Positions 55,041-63,979 of a stretch of 64,000 nt of DNA are shown one piece after another. Each line of letters begins with the position of its first letter. Within the stretch, counting starts at the first letter, position 1. Origin of the DNA: Sporocytophaga sp. (GTDB lineage Bacteria; Bacteroidota; Bacteroidia; Cytophagales; Cytophagaceae). Under the pieces are notes generated by a model. That model was given only the letters and a program-made list of their open reading frames with translations, was not told the origin of the DNA and ran no database searches. The position numbers and the translations under genes were made by a program. The stretch lies in assembly GCA_024707265.1 (NCBI GenBank), contig JANQAB010000002.1, forward strand, positions 392,188 through 456,187, in the 5' to 3' direction.

Positions 55041-56092
55041 ATTTCTTTTTAATAACCGGATTATATAGGTCAGGCACAACCCTCCTGGAAAAGTTTCTAT
55101 TTCAGCATCCTTCTGTAAGCATTGCATCTCAGCCATATCCGTCTTTTTATCATTTGGTGAAAAAGAGATTTAATGAAAGTCAGAATATTTCATCTATTTA
55201 TCCTATCAACACGCGGTTGGATAATGAGTATTATGAAATGAAAGATTTTATTGGGTTTCTTAATCATTTTAGACTTAACGAGGCAGGCAAGTTGAATTCA
55301 GGATTTGAATCATCGCTTCATTTCAATCATGTATTTGTTGATTTATTTAAACAGCTGCAGCTGACAGCAGGGAAGGGGCTGATTACAAATGAAACAATAT
55401 ATGCTGGAAGTAAGGAAATATTATGTGAAGATTTTATAGGTACACTTCTTGAAAATGGTGTACGGGTAATTCACATTGTAAGAGATCCCAGAGATGTGCT
55501 TTGTTCTGCAGCTTTAGGAAAAGAATATACAGGGAAAACCAGGCCATTGTTATATACAATAAGGATGTGGAGGAAGTCTGTCGCGTTTCGTATACAATAT
55601 GCAGCGCATCCACTTTATTATTCTGTCAGATATGAAGATCTTGTTAAATATCCTAAGGCAACATTGAAGGAATTAGCTGGCTTTATGAATATACCAGAAA
55701 TAGAACTGCAACCGAAACTTCTGGATCAGCAGGGGAATATTTGGAAAAGCAATTCATCATTCGTGCAAAGCGAACTTATTTCCTCTTCATCTATAGGCAA
55801 GTATAAAGAGATTCTGAATGCAAATACTATCTCTTATGTCAATACCCTTTGTGCACCTGAGTTGAAATATCTGGATTACGAATGTGACGACATCAAAGAT
55901 CTAAAAGAAGTTTTCGATGGATTTATAGAACCATTCCCTATAGACCATGATTTGTTTCAGCAAGATTATTCAGTTAGTGAAATGAATCAAACCATTGAAA
56001 TTAAAAGAGCAGGGCTTCTAAAGGGCGCCGGTCTATCCCACAAAGAAATAGAAAAGTATTATCAGTTTGAATTGGTATATAAAATTTTTTAA
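55037..56092 (+). CDS. PAPS-dependent sulfotransferase
   Basis: The 351-residue cytoplasmic-type sulfotransferase has the 5'-phosphosulfate-binding loop at its N-terminus (ITGLYRSGTTLLEKFLF) and the 3'-phosphate motif HIVRDPRDVLCSAALG. It would transfer sulfate from PAPS to an acceptor; sugar or lipid cannot be told. Its position after GT2 and WbqC points to a surface glycan. The PAPS source (cysC, cysD, cysN) and the PAP cleaner (cysQ) are within 6 kb. Confidence 0.9.
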   Translation: MNFFLITGLYRSGTTLLEKFLFQHPSVSIASQPYPSFYHLVKKRFNESQNISSIYPINTRLDNEYYEMKDFIGFLNHFRLNEAGKLNSGFESSLHFNHVFVDLFKQLQLTAGKGLITNETIYAGSKEILCEDFIGTLLENGVRVIHIVRDPRDVLCSAALGKEYTGKTRPLLYTIRMWRKSVAFRIQYAAHPLYYSVRYEDLVKYPKATLKELAGFMNIPEIELQPKLLDQQGNIWKSNSSFVQSELISSSSIGKYKEILNANTISYVNTLCAPELKYLDYECDDIKDLKEVFDGFIEPFPIDHDLFQQDYSVSEMNQTIEIKRAGLLKGAGLSHKEIEKYYQFELVYKIF

Positions 56093-56097
56093 AAAGC

Positions 56098-56776
56098 ATG
56101 CAATCTAAAATTGAAATAATAAAAACGGAAGATGGGTCTCATTCTCTTTATATACCAGATATGAAAGAAACTTATCACTCAACACACGGAGCCTTGCGTG
56201 AATCAGAATACGTTTTTATAAAAAACGGGCTGGATCTGATAGCAACAAGCAATGAAATTAATATTCTTGAAGTAGGCTTCGGGACAGGTCTCAATACATT
56301 TTTGACATTCCTGGAAAGCGAAGAAAAAGCATTAAAGATTTATTATCAAACGATCGAACCCTATCCTTTAGAAGAAGATATATTTTCAGCACTGAACTAC
56401 CCTGATATAATAGCTCCCGATAAAAGCAGATTTTTTTATGATTTTCACAAGGCCCCTTTTGGTGAAAAAGTACAGTTTATCAAAGAGTTTGTCTTCCAAA
56501 AACATTTTCAAAAACTTGAAGACCTTCAATTGAAACCTAACCAACTCGATCTCGTATACTTTGACGCTTTCGCTCCTTCAAAGCAACCGGAACTTTGGAG
56601 TTTGGAAAATTTTGAAAAAATATTCGGTTGGATGAAAAAGGAAGGAGTGATTGTAAGTTATTGTGCCAGTGGACAATTTAAGAGGAACTTAAAGTCAGCA
56701 GGCTTTTTTGTTGAGACACTTCCAGGCCCTCCGGGAAAAAAAGGAGATGACCAGAGGTAAAAAAAAGTTGTCGTAA
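56098..56776 (+). CDS. mnmD: tRNA 5-(methylaminomethyl)-2-thiouridine methyltransferase domain protein, frame broken at its end
   Basis: The 225-residue methyltransferase completes the mnm5s2U modification at tRNA position 34. It has a SAM-binding EVGFGTGLNTFLTFL and the catalytic-type YFDAFAPSKQPELWS, then GVIVSYCASGQFKRNLKSAG. The visible frame ends GKKGDDQR. Removing one A from the A7 run near 56739-56745 gives PGKKEMTRGKKKLS and a stop at 56774-56776, matching the PPGK.EMTR ending of the family. It follows the sulfotransferase by 5 bases but is functionally unrelated. Confidence 0.9.
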
Positions 56777-56836
56777 CATTAAAAAACTGTATTTTTGAAA
56801 CCTAATTATTTTTAAGTACATATTTTAATTCTAACC

Positions 56837-57634
56837 ATGAGGAAAATTTCAGTAATCTTTTTGCTGGTATTAATGGCCAGTGCATCATTTGCCCAATTGT
56901 CAGACAGGGTAAACGATAACAGTTCTTACAAAATCGGTGCTAGACCTGTAGAAGGCAGCAAAGTGTTAACGTTTGGTTTTAATGTAAACCAAAGTGTTTT
57001 CGACAATTACAATAACCTTAAACAAGGTGGTCTTATCAGTGGTAAATACTTCATTAAGGATGATGTAGCAATCAGAGGAGGTATCAGAATTACTAAAGAA
57101 TCTACTTTTTCAAAAGGTGATATTGATCAAGATCTTAATCCTGGTGTAAAAAGCGCAGAATCAAAATCAAGCATCAGAGAATATGTACTTGTGCCAGGTA
57201 TTGAGAAACACTTTAACAGCGGAAATATCTTTGATGTTTACGGTGGTGGTGATCTTTTCTTAGGTTTCAAGAGAGAAGTTTTTAGAGATAATGTTGATCA
57301 AGTCGATGGAGACTTTAACCATTATTCTGAAAAAACTCCTTCTACTTTAGTAGGACTTGGTGGAGTTGTTGGTTTCAACGTATTTGTTCTTGACCTTCCA
57401 TTGTCTATTGGTATGGAGTATGGTCTTCAAGGACTATGGACACTTGGTGGAAAAACACACGTTGAATCTGAGACAAAAGTAGGTGGTGTATCAACTACTC
57501 AGGATTATTACACTCAAACTTCCAATGGAGCAGGAAATCCTGACGCTTTCGGTTATAGCAAGTTGAAAAAGAGATCAACAACCTGGGATACCAACAGCAA
57601 CCTTAGAGTAATTGTAAATATTTATTTTAACTAA
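56837..57634 (+). CDS. Exported outer-membrane-type protein
   Basis: The 265-residue protein has a signal peptide (MRKISVIFLLVLMASASFAQ) and a beta-strand-rich mature part with repeated Gly/aromatic alternation (KVLTFGFNVNQSVFDNYNNL, GGGDLFLGFKREVF). It ends RVIVNIYFN as outer-membrane barrels do. No function assigned. It is followed 5 bases later by a lipoprotein gene, probably co-transcribed. Confidence 0.7.
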   Translation: MRKISVIFLLVLMASASFAQLSDRVNDNSSYKIGARPVEGSKVLTFGFNVNQSVFDNYNNLKQGGLISGKYFIKDDVAIRGGIRITKESTFSKGDIDQDLNPGVKSAESKSSIREYVLVPGIEKHFNSGNIFDVYGGGDLFLGFKREVFRDNVDQVDGDFNHYSEKTPSTLVGLGGVVGFNVFVLDLPLSIGMEYGLQGLWTLGGKTHVESETKVGGVSTTQDYYTQTSNGAGNPDAFGYSKLKKRSTTWDTNSNLRVIVNIYFN

Positions 57635-57639
57635 TCAGA

Positions 57640-58065
57640 ATGAAGAGCATTTTTAATAAATTATTCATAGGCGTCTTATTTTTGAGCCTGGCTACTTCAT
57701 GTAAAATGTATTATAAAGCAGTGCCAGTTGCTCCAATGGATGCCAGAGTTAATTTCACTACCGGAGATCTTGAATATCTGGGTGAAATTAAAGGGTCTGC
57801 GACCCAAAGCTACCTTTTAGGATTTATACCTGTTGGCGGAAGGAGATTCTACTACAGTTCTCCAGGACTAAGTCCTACAGGCGTATTCAATTTCAGTATT
57901 CGTGGAAGAGGATTTAACAACGCATATTATGATGCATTGCAATCTAAGCCAGATGCGGATTTTGTTCTGCCTTTGGGCTTTACTCAAGAGGTAGATAGAA
58001 TGTTCCTTGGAAGAAAGGTAACAATCCATGTAAAAGCAAAAGCTTTTAAATTAAAAGAAAAATAA
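57640..58065 (+). CDS. Small lipoprotein of unknown function
   Basis: A 141-residue lipoprotein precursor with leader KLFIGVLFLSLATSC (lipobox cysteine at about 21). The mature domain starts KMYYKAVPVAPMDARVNF and contains LLGFIPVGGRRFYYSS. No known domain. It pairs with the upstream barrel protein, which suggests an envelope complex; this is inference from gene order. Confidence 0.7.
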   Translation: MKSIFNKLFIGVLFLSLATSCKMYYKAVPVAPMDARVNFTTGDLEYLGEIKGSATQSYLLGFIPVGGRRFYYSSPGLSPTGVFNFSIRGRGFNNAYYDALQSKPDADFVLPLGFTQEVDRMFLGRKVTIHVKAKAFKLKEK

Positions 58066-58100
58066 AAGCAACTTATTGTTGCCTGAAATTAAACAATAAA

Positions 58101-58130
58101 AAAAACCTAAGATCTTCTTAGGTTTTTTTT
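58101..58130 (+). terminator. Rho-independent terminator
   Basis: ACCTAAGA (58105-58112) and TCTTAGGT (58116-58123), with A run before and a long T run after. Confidence 0.85.
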
Positions 58131-58145
58131 TTAATTTTAAATCAA

Positions 58146-58961
58146 ATGATAAAATCCAGAATAATTTTTGTATTTCTTCTTTCAGCTATACTTTTTCAAA
58201 ACTGTAAAAAGGAAGACCCGGATCCTTTAATTACCTCCATTAGTCCTGCTCAACAGGTAATGAATGGAAATGCCGGTGAAGTTAAAAACTTTTATTTTAA
58301 TGCCTCCTCCAAAGATGGGCTCAACAGATTGATCATATCACAACAGGAAGTTGGCAGTGCATCAAAGGTCATATTAGATTCCATGTTGCATGGCATCAGA
58401 AATTCAACCTACAGACTTGAATATGTTATTCCTGAAAAACAAAAAGATTATACCCTTCTGTTAATGTTCAGGATTATTGATAATGAGGGCCGTGATAAAA
58501 CTGAAGCAAGAAAAATTCTAGTCAAAGGCAAAGAAATATTGCTGACAGAATTTTCCGGAGCCACTATTTATTCCAAAGCTTCTGGCAATGCAGATGCATT
58601 TGACCTGGTAGCCATGACTGCAAAATTTTCAGGTCTTTCTCCCGATAGTTTAAGAGATGTTCAGATGTTTTCAGAAAATGATACTTCTTCGGTATTATCC
58701 AAATCCATTATTAGCCCGGCGGGAGGACAGTTTGTTCTGTTTAATGGATTTGACTATGTAAATGCAACAGCTTTGTCTTTGCAGGAAGCTTATAACTCCG
58801 GACAAAAAGTAGATAAAATTTCTAATCTAGAGCAGGGGCAGATTATTTTAACCAGATTGGGTAGAAAATCGAATTCTTCTTATGCTGCTATTAAAATAAC
58901 GGACGTCTTAGATCTCCCTGGATCAAAAGATGATAAGATTCTGTTTAATATTAAAAGATAA
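58146..58961 (+). CDS. Lipoprotein of unknown function
   Basis: The 271-residue lipoprotein precursor has leader IIFVFLLSAILFQNC (cysteine at about 20), then a KKEDPDP linker and a beta-rich body with the segment YTLLLMFRIIDNEGRDKTEA, which reads like an Ig-like fold. The second part (about 140-265) contains ADAFDLVAMTAKFSG. Family not recognised. Its own terminator follows. Confidence 0.7.
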   Translation: MIKSRIIFVFLLSAILFQNCKKEDPDPLITSISPAQQVMNGNAGEVKNFYFNASSKDGLNRLIISQQEVGSASKVILDSMLHGIRNSTYRLEYVIPEKQKDYTLLLMFRIIDNEGRDKTEARKILVKGKEILLTEFSGATIYSKASGNADAFDLVAMTAKFSGLSPDSLRDVQMFSENDTSSVLSKSIISPAGGQFVLFNGFDYVNATALSLQEAYNSGQKVDKISNLEQGQIILTRLGRKSNSSYAAIKITDVLDLPGSKDDKILFNIKR

Positions 58962-58987
58962 AATAATTTAATTCCAAATGAATAAAT

Positions 58988-59018
58988 GAAAAAGGAGCTG
59001 ACATACAGCTCCTTTTTT
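58988..59018 (+). terminator. Rho-independent terminator
   Basis: AAAAAGGAGCTG (58989-59000) and CAGCTCCTTTTT (59006-59017) form the stem with a T run. Confidence 0.87.
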
Positions 59019-59102
59019 TATTCAGGCTTTTCCCCTGATTGTAATCAAGACTTATGTAAATTTGATCACCTTTATTAACTTTGAGAAAAAAAGAAATCTA
59101 TA

Positions 59103-59474
59103 ATGCTTTCGATAGACAGATCTCTTGATAAATTAATAGTAGTTGGAGACAGAGTATTAATAAAGCCCAAAACGTTAACCGATAAAACTTCTTCAGGCCT
59201 GTATCTTCCTCCGGGAGTAATCGAAAAAGATAGGATACAGAGTGGATATGTGATTAAAGTTGGGCCGGGATACCCTATTCCTGTTCCGGATGAAAGTAAT
59301 CAGGAACCCTGGAAAGAAAAACAAGATTCAACCAGGTACATACCCTTACAGGCACAGGAAGGAGATCTTGCCATTTATCTGCAGAACGGTGCTTATGAGA
59401 TTACCTTTAATAAAGAGAAGTATTATATAGTGCCTCAGCCAAGTATATTAATGCTTGTGAGAGAGGAGTTGTAA
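59103..59474 (+). CDS. GroES-like co-chaperonin family protein
   Basis: The 123-residue protein has the GroES barrel signature (VVGDRVLIKPKTLTDKTSSG, then LYLPPGVIEKDRIQSG and VIKVGPGYPIPV) plus an insertion (about residues 60-85) not present in classical GroES. Bacteroidota carry such longer GroES-like proteins beside the normal groES. No groEL is adjacent. A TAACTTTG -7-like element lies 20 bases before the start. Confidence 0.85.
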   Translation: MLSIDRSLDKLIVVGDRVLIKPKTLTDKTSSGLYLPPGVIEKDRIQSGYVIKVGPGYPIPVPDESNQEPWKEKQDSTRYIPLQAQEGDLAIYLQNGAYEITFNKEKYYIVPQPSILMLVREEL

Positions 59475-59475
59475 A

Positions 59476-59624
59476 AAGCGGAAGGCTGAAAGCAGAAAGC
59501 GTAAAGTTGAAAAAAATAATTATAAAGGGCATTATTACTCATTAACCAAATTTAAAAAAAGAGGTAGATGTGGTTACATCTACCTCTTTTTTACTTTCAG
59601 CTTTTAGCTTTCCGCCTTCCGCTT
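59476..59624. repeat. Outer inverted repeat of AAAGC-type words around a terminator
   Basis: AAGCGGAAGGCTGAAAGC (from 59476) is matched by its near complement GCTTTCCGCCTTCCGCTT (ending 59624). The arms extend to about 34 bases with mismatches. The inner hairpin is the real terminator (59555-59592). The same kind of AAAGC words occurs at 47130-47170 and 49185-49228. Confidence 0.6.
59555..59592. terminator. Bidirectional Rho-independent terminator
   Basis: AAAAAAGAGGTAGATGT (59555-59571) and ACATCTACCTCTTTTTT (59576-59592) enclose a 4-base loop between the convergent GroES-like gene and hemB. Confidence 0.9.
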
Positions 59625-60591
59625 AATAATTTGAAAGTACGGCAAATTCCTTTGCAAAATAAGTAAGGATAACTTTTGCACCAGCTCTTTTCATACTTAA
59701 TAAAGCTTCCGCCATTGCTTTTTCTCCGTCAATCCAGCCCTTTTCAGAAGCAGCTTTTATCATCGCATATTCTCCACTTACATTATAAGCTGCAATCGGG
59801 AGTTCATAATTATCATATAAAAGCTTAATGACATCAAGATAAGCCAAAGCTGGTTTCACCATGAGGAAATCCGCACCTTCAGCAAAATCAAGTTCTGCTT
59901 CTATCAACGCTTCCGCCTGGTTGGCAGGGTCCATCTGATAAGTTTTTTTATCACCGGCTTTTGGGGCAGAATCTAATGCATTTCTGAATGGACCGTAAAA
60001 AGCGCTTGCATATTTGGCAGTGTAAGACATTATAGAAACATCTTCAAAGCCTTGATTGTCGAGCATTTCTCTGAGATATCCGACCCTGAAATCCATCATG
60101 TCAGAAGGTCCGATAATGTCAGCTCCTGCTTCTGCCTGCGCTAAAGCCATTTTTCCCAACACCTCAAGCGTGGCATCGTTCAGGATTTTTCCATTTTTTA
60201 ATATGCCATCATGACCATCAGAGCTGTAGGGGTCCATTGCAACATCTGTCATAATGCAGGCTTCAGGAAGCTCGGATTTTATAGCTTTTATTGTCTTTAA
60301 ATAAAGACCTTTTTCATTATAACTTTCTTTGGCAAAAGGATCTTTTAATGAATCTTCTATTTTAGGGAAAAGTGCAAATGTCTTCAGACCAAGCTTCATA
60401 CAAAGCTCTATTTCCTTGATTAACAGATCAGGAGTATATCTGAAAATGCCAGGCATACTAGATATTTCAGATCTTTCATTTTTACCTTCCTGCATAAACA
60501 TTGGATAAATCAGGTCGTTGGTACTTACCTGATGTTCTCTTACCATAGATCTGATGGTTTCAGATTTTCTGTTTCTTCTCGGACGACGCAT
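59623..60591 (-). CDS. hemB: Delta-aminolevulinic acid dehydratase (porphobilinogen synthase)
   Basis: The 322-residue enzyme joins two aminolevulinates to porphobilinogen in haem synthesis. It starts with RRPRRNRKSETIRSM, has the active-site lysine in FLMVKPALAYLDVI, and the first lysine region in VSIMSYTAKYASAFYGPFR. The MTDVAMDPYSSDGHDG metal-site stretch lacks cysteines, so it is the magnesium type. It is 19 bases downstream of rocD on the same strand. Confidence 0.96.
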   Translation of the reverse strand: MRRPRRNRKSETIRSMVREHQVSTNDLIYPMFMQEGKNERSEISSMPGIFRYTPDLLIKEIELCMKLGLKTFALFPKIEDSLKDPFAKESYNEKGLYLKTIKAIKSELPEACIMTDVAMDPYSSDGHDGILKNGKILNDATLEVLGKMALAQAEAGADIIGPSDMMDFRVGYLREMLDNQGFEDVSIMSYTAKYASAFYGPFRNALDSAPKAGDKKTYQMDPANQAEALIEAELDFAEGADFLMVKPALAYLDVIKLLYDNYELPIAAYNVSGEYAMIKAASEKGWIDGEKAMAEALLSMKRAGAKVILTYFAKEFAVLSNY

Positions 60592-60610
60592 GTTTATTCA
60601 GGTTTTTAAA

Positions 60611-61843
60611 TTAAAATTCAATAATTGTTTTTTCGATAATATCGCAACACTCATTTAACTGAGCTTCATTAATCACCAAAGGAGGTGCGAATCTGATAAT
60701 GTCTCCGTGTGTAGGTTTCGCCAAAAGACCTTTGTCTTTTAAAGCTACACATACATCCCATGCAGTTCTACCGTCATTCGTAGGTTTAATTACAATTGCG
60801 TTTAATAACCCTTTTCCTCTAACTGCGAGCACATGGTCTGTTTTTTCCTGAAGGTCAGTCATTCTCTTTCTGAACAACTCTCCCATTTTAGCCGCATTTT
60901 CAGTAAGCTTTTCATCCCGAATTACCTCCAGTGAAGCCTGAGCTACAGCACATGCCACAGGATTACCGCCAAACGTGGATCCATGCTGACCTGGCTTAAT
61001 CGTTAGCATGATAGGGTCATCTGCAAGTACTGCTGATACAGGATATGTACCGCCAGAAATTGCTTTGCCTAAAATCAGAATATCAGCTTTTACCTCTTCA
61101 TATTGGGAGGCAAGCAATTTTCCGGTTCTACCAATTCCGGTCTGAATCTCATCAATGATAAACAGTACATTATATTTTTTGCAGAGTTCTTCTGCTTTTT
61201 TTAGATAACCTTCTGTAGGTACATAAACACCTGCCTCACCTTGAATAGGCTCTACAAGAAATGCACAGACATTGGGATTCTTCAGAGCGTTTTCAAGCGC
61301 AGTTGTATCACTGTATGGGATAATCTGGAAACCAGGATTGAAAGGACCAAAATCTTTTGTCGAATCAGGATCTGTTGATGCGGCAATAACTCCAGTTGTT
61401 CTTCCATGAAAATTTTTTTCTACAGCAATAATCATAGCCTGGTTATCAGGAATATTTTTAACAGTATAGCCCCACTTTCTTGCCAGCTTAATCGCGGTTT
61501 CAACTGCTTCAGCCCCAGAGTTCATCATGAGCACTTTGTCATATCCAAAGTATTCAGTTATAAATTTCTCGCATTCACCAAGACGCTCATTATAAAATGC
61601 ACGACTTGTTAACGTAAGTTTCTGTGCTTGAGCTATAAGAGCGTTAATTATTTTAGGATGACAATGTCCTTGGTTTACAGCACTATATGCAGACAGGAAA
61701 TCATAATAACGTTTCCCCTCAACATCCCAGACAAATACTCCTTCTCCTTTGGAAAGCACAACGGGAAGAGGGTGATAATTATGTGCTCCATATTTTTCTT
61801 CCAGCTCAATAGCCTGTGCAGTTGCAGAAATAGTCCCCATCAT
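60611..61843 (-). CDS. rocD: Ornithine aminotransferase
   Basis: The 410-residue class III PLP aminotransferase converts ornithine to glutamate semialdehyde in arginine and proline metabolism. It has the PLP lysine in [17 protein letters not shown], the [20 protein letters not shown] motif and the [13 protein letters not shown] region. Start choice [20 protein letters not shown] is the usual N-terminus. It precedes hemB in one transcription unit; glutamate-derived metabolism links them loosely. Confidence 0.95.
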   Translation of the reverse strand: MMGTISATAQAIELEEKYGAHNYHPLPVVLSKGEGVFVWDVEGKRYYDFLSAYSAVNQGHCHPKIINALIAQAQKLTLTSRAFYNERLGECEKFITEYFGYDKVLMMNSGAEAVETAIKLARKWGYTVKNIPDNQAMIIAVEKNFHGRTTGVIAASTDPDSTKDFGPFNPGFQIIPYSDTTALENALKNPNVCAFLVEPIQGEAGVYVPTEGYLKKAEELCKKYNVLFIIDEIQTGIGRTGKLLASQYEEVKADILILGKAISGGTYPVSAVLADDPIMLTIKPGQHGSTFGGNPVACAVAQASLEVIRDEKLTENAAKMGELFRKRMTDLQEKTDHVLAVRGKGLLNAIVIKPTNDGRTAWDVCVALKDKGLLAKPTHGDIIRFAPPLVINEAQLNECCDIIEKTIIEF

Positions 61844-61859
61844 AAGTTTGTTATTTTAA

Positions 61860-62268
61860 ATTGAAAAAAGGAAAATATCCTGAAAATATCATTTCCCATT
61901 CCAGTTTTCCGCAGAAACAGGATCAGGATTATAAGGAAATTTTTCAGGAAAGAATTTCAAATTTAGAAATAAAAGTATTCTTTTCTTAATCATTTAAATG
62001 GTTTCCTGAAAATAGAAATGAGATTTTTGGGGTATTAAAAAAGGGGTATTAAAAAAATAAGAGAAGGATAACTATTTTATTGAAATTTAACAGAAGACGG
62101 AACACACTTTTATTATATAAAGGATAGAGGAACCTATTTATTCGAAATATATTTTCCGAAATGCACTTTTTAACGTAATTTTGTGAAGAATAACCCAAGG
62201 ATAAAAGCATTTACACCTCACTGAGCGGGAAAGATTACTTTTGTCCGAAAGAAAAAATAAATCTTAAT
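61860..62268. other. Gene-free spacer before the ribosomal protein genes
   Basis: About 410 bases with stops in all frames, AT-rich, no terminator or tRNA. It separates the rocD start from the rpmB promoter. Confidence 0.6.
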
Positions 62269-62299
62269 TTTGTATTTAGATTTTATTTTCGCATCTTTG
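62269..62299 (+). promoter_or_regulatory. Promoter of rpmB-rpmG
   Basis: TTTG (62269-62272) and CATCTTTG (62292-62299, one mismatch to TAnnTTTG) are 19 bases apart, the spacing of Bacteroidota primary promoters. The ATG of rpmB lies 30 bases further down. Confidence 0.6.
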
Positions 62300-62328
62300 C
62301 AACCCTATAATATAAAAAAATTAGAAAA

Positions 62329-62565
62329 ATGGCTAGAGTTTGTCAAATTACAGGAAAGAGAACAAGAGTAGGAAACAACGTTTCTCACGCCAACAACAAG
62401 ACAAAGAGAAAATTCTATCCTAATCTTCAGACTAAGAAATTTTTTATTCCTGAAGAAAATAAATGGATAACTCTTAAAGTGTCTGCATCTGCTTTAAGAA
62501 CAATTACAAAAAAAGGCATTAGCGCTGTATTAAAAGAGGCTAAAGCAAACGGCATGGCCGTTTAA
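62329..62565 (+). CDS. rpmB: Ribosomal protein L28
   Basis: The 78-residue 50S protein starts [20 protein letters not shown] with the family [13 protein letters not shown] and ends with a helix [10 protein letters not shown]. It heads the rpmB-rpmG-DUF4295-ftsY block that is common in Bacteroidota. Confidence 0.97.
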   Translation: MARVCQITGKRTRVGNNVSHANNKTKRKFYPNLQTKKFFIPEENKWITLKVSASALRTITKKGISAVLKEAKANGMAV

Positions 62566-62600
62566 TTATTTGGTTTTTACAAGAGAAATTGCAATAAATC

Positions 62601-62783
62601 ATGGCAAAAAAAGGTAACAGGATTCAGGTGATTCTGGAGTGTACCGAGCACAAAAACAGTGGTCTACCTGGTACAAGCAGATATATCACTACTAAAAACA
62701 GGAAAAATACTCCTGAAAGGATTGAATTAAAGAAATTTAATCCTGTGTTAAAAAAAGTGACCATCCATAAAGAAATTAAATAA
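62601..62783 (+). CDS. rpmG: Ribosomal protein L33
   Basis: The 60-residue 50S protein has the L33 pattern [12 protein letters not shown]...[12 protein letters not shown] and ends [10 protein letters not shown]. It has only one of the four cysteines of the zinc-binding form, so it is the C-minus type. It lies 35 bases after rpmB. Confidence 0.96.
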   Translation: MAKKGNRIQVILECTEHKNSGLPGTSRYITTKNRKNTPERIELKKFNPVLKKVTIHKEIK

Positions 62784-62785
62784 CC

Positions 62786-62941
62786 ATGGCAAAGAAGGTA
62801 GTTGCTACCCTGAAGAAGGCTGAAGCTGGAAAAGGGTTTGCCAAAATTATTAAGGCAGTAAAGAATGATAAAACCGGAGCTTACACTTTCAGAGAAGAAA
62901 TTGTGCCGGTTGATCAGGTTCAAGAAGCGTTGAAGAAATAA
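62786..62941 (+). CDS. DUF4295 small basic protein
   Basis: A 51-residue basic protein, MAKKVVATLKKAEAGKGFAK, then IIKAVKNDKTGAYTFREEIV and VDQVQEALKK. Proteins of this DUF4295 type are found between rpmG and ftsY in Bacteroidota and are considered likely ribosome-associated. It starts 2 bases after the rpmG stop and ends before a terminator. Confidence 0.9.
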   Translation: MAKKVVATLKKAEAGKGFAKIIKAVKNDKTGAYTFREEIVPVDQVQEALKK

Positions 62942-62967
62942 TTGCTTCTTCGTAAATTATTAATGAT

Positions 62968-62992
62968 AAAGTCCCTTATAGGGACTTTTTTA
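62968..62992 (+). terminator. Rho-independent terminator
   Basis: AAAGTCCCT (62968-62976), loop TAT, AGGGACTTT (62980-62988) and a T run end the ribosomal protein unit. Confidence 0.88.
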
Positions 62993-63024
62993 TTATTTTA
63001 GTGTTTTAAGAAAAAGATTATTTC

Positions 63025-63979
63025 ATGGCGCTGTTTAATTTCTTTTCAAAAGATAAAAAGGAGTCTCTGGATAAAGGTCTGGAAAAAACCAAGGATAGCT
63101 TCTTTTCTAAGCTAACCAAGGCCATGGTGGGAAAATCCAAGGTCGATGACGAAGTCTTGGACAATCTGGAAGAAATGCTCGTTACCTCTGATGTCGGCGT
63201 GCAGACTACTTTGAAGATTATCAAAAGAATTGAACAGAGAGTAGAAAAGGATAACTATGTGACGACTTCCGATCTGGATAAAATCCTGAAGGAAGAAATT
63301 GCCGGACTGCTTGCTGAAAATAACTCGGAGGATTTGTCTGACTATGAAGTTCCAAAAGTACCCGGGCCATATGTAATTCTGGTAGTAGGGGTAAATGGAG
63401 TTGGTAAAACAACTACGATTGGTAAACTGGCTGCTCAATTTAAAAAGAAAGGCAAAAAAGTAGTTCTCGGAGCTGCAGATACTTTCCGGGCCGCCGCAGT
63501 GGATCAATTAAAAATGTGGGGAGAAAGGGTAGGCGTACCTGTAGTATCTCATGGAATGAACACTGACCCTGCTTCTGTTGCATTTGATGCAACAAAACAA
63601 GGCGTTGATCAGCAAGCCGATATAGTAATTATTGACACTGCCGGGAGATTACATACCAAAGTCAACCTCATGAATGAGCTTTCTAAAATAAAAAGGGTCA
63701 TTCAGAAATTCATACCGGAAGCGCCTCACGAAGTTCTTTTTAGTATTGGATGGAAGTACAGGGCAAAATGCATTTGTCCAGGCTACCGAATTTACCAAAG
63801 CTACGGAAGTTTCGGCACTTGCAATCACGAAGCTGGATGGAACTGCAAAAGGAGGGGTTGTTTTGGGAATTTCAGATCAGTTCAAAATACCAGTAAAATA
63901 TATCGGAGTAGGAGAAAAGGTAGATGACCTTCAGGTCTTTAATAAACATGAGTTCGTTGACTCTCTCTTCACCAGGTAA
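63025..63979 (+). CDS. ftsY: Signal recognition particle receptor FtsY, frame broken in a T5 run
   Basis: FtsY docks ribosome-SRP complexes at the membrane. The first frame carries the N domain, the P-loop GVNGVGKTTTIGKLAAQF, DTFRAAAVDQLK and IDTAGRLHTKVNLMNEL. It then runs into FSIGWKYRA, while a second frame gives DGSTGQNAFVQATEFTKATE and ITKLDGTAKGGVVLG to the end FVDSLFTR. Removing one T from the T5 run near 63737-63741 gives HEVLLVLDGSTGQ, the expected sequence, and a 317-residue protein. A broken ftsY would be lethal, so this supports a sequencing error. The acidic N-terminal A domain is short. Confidence 0.94.
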
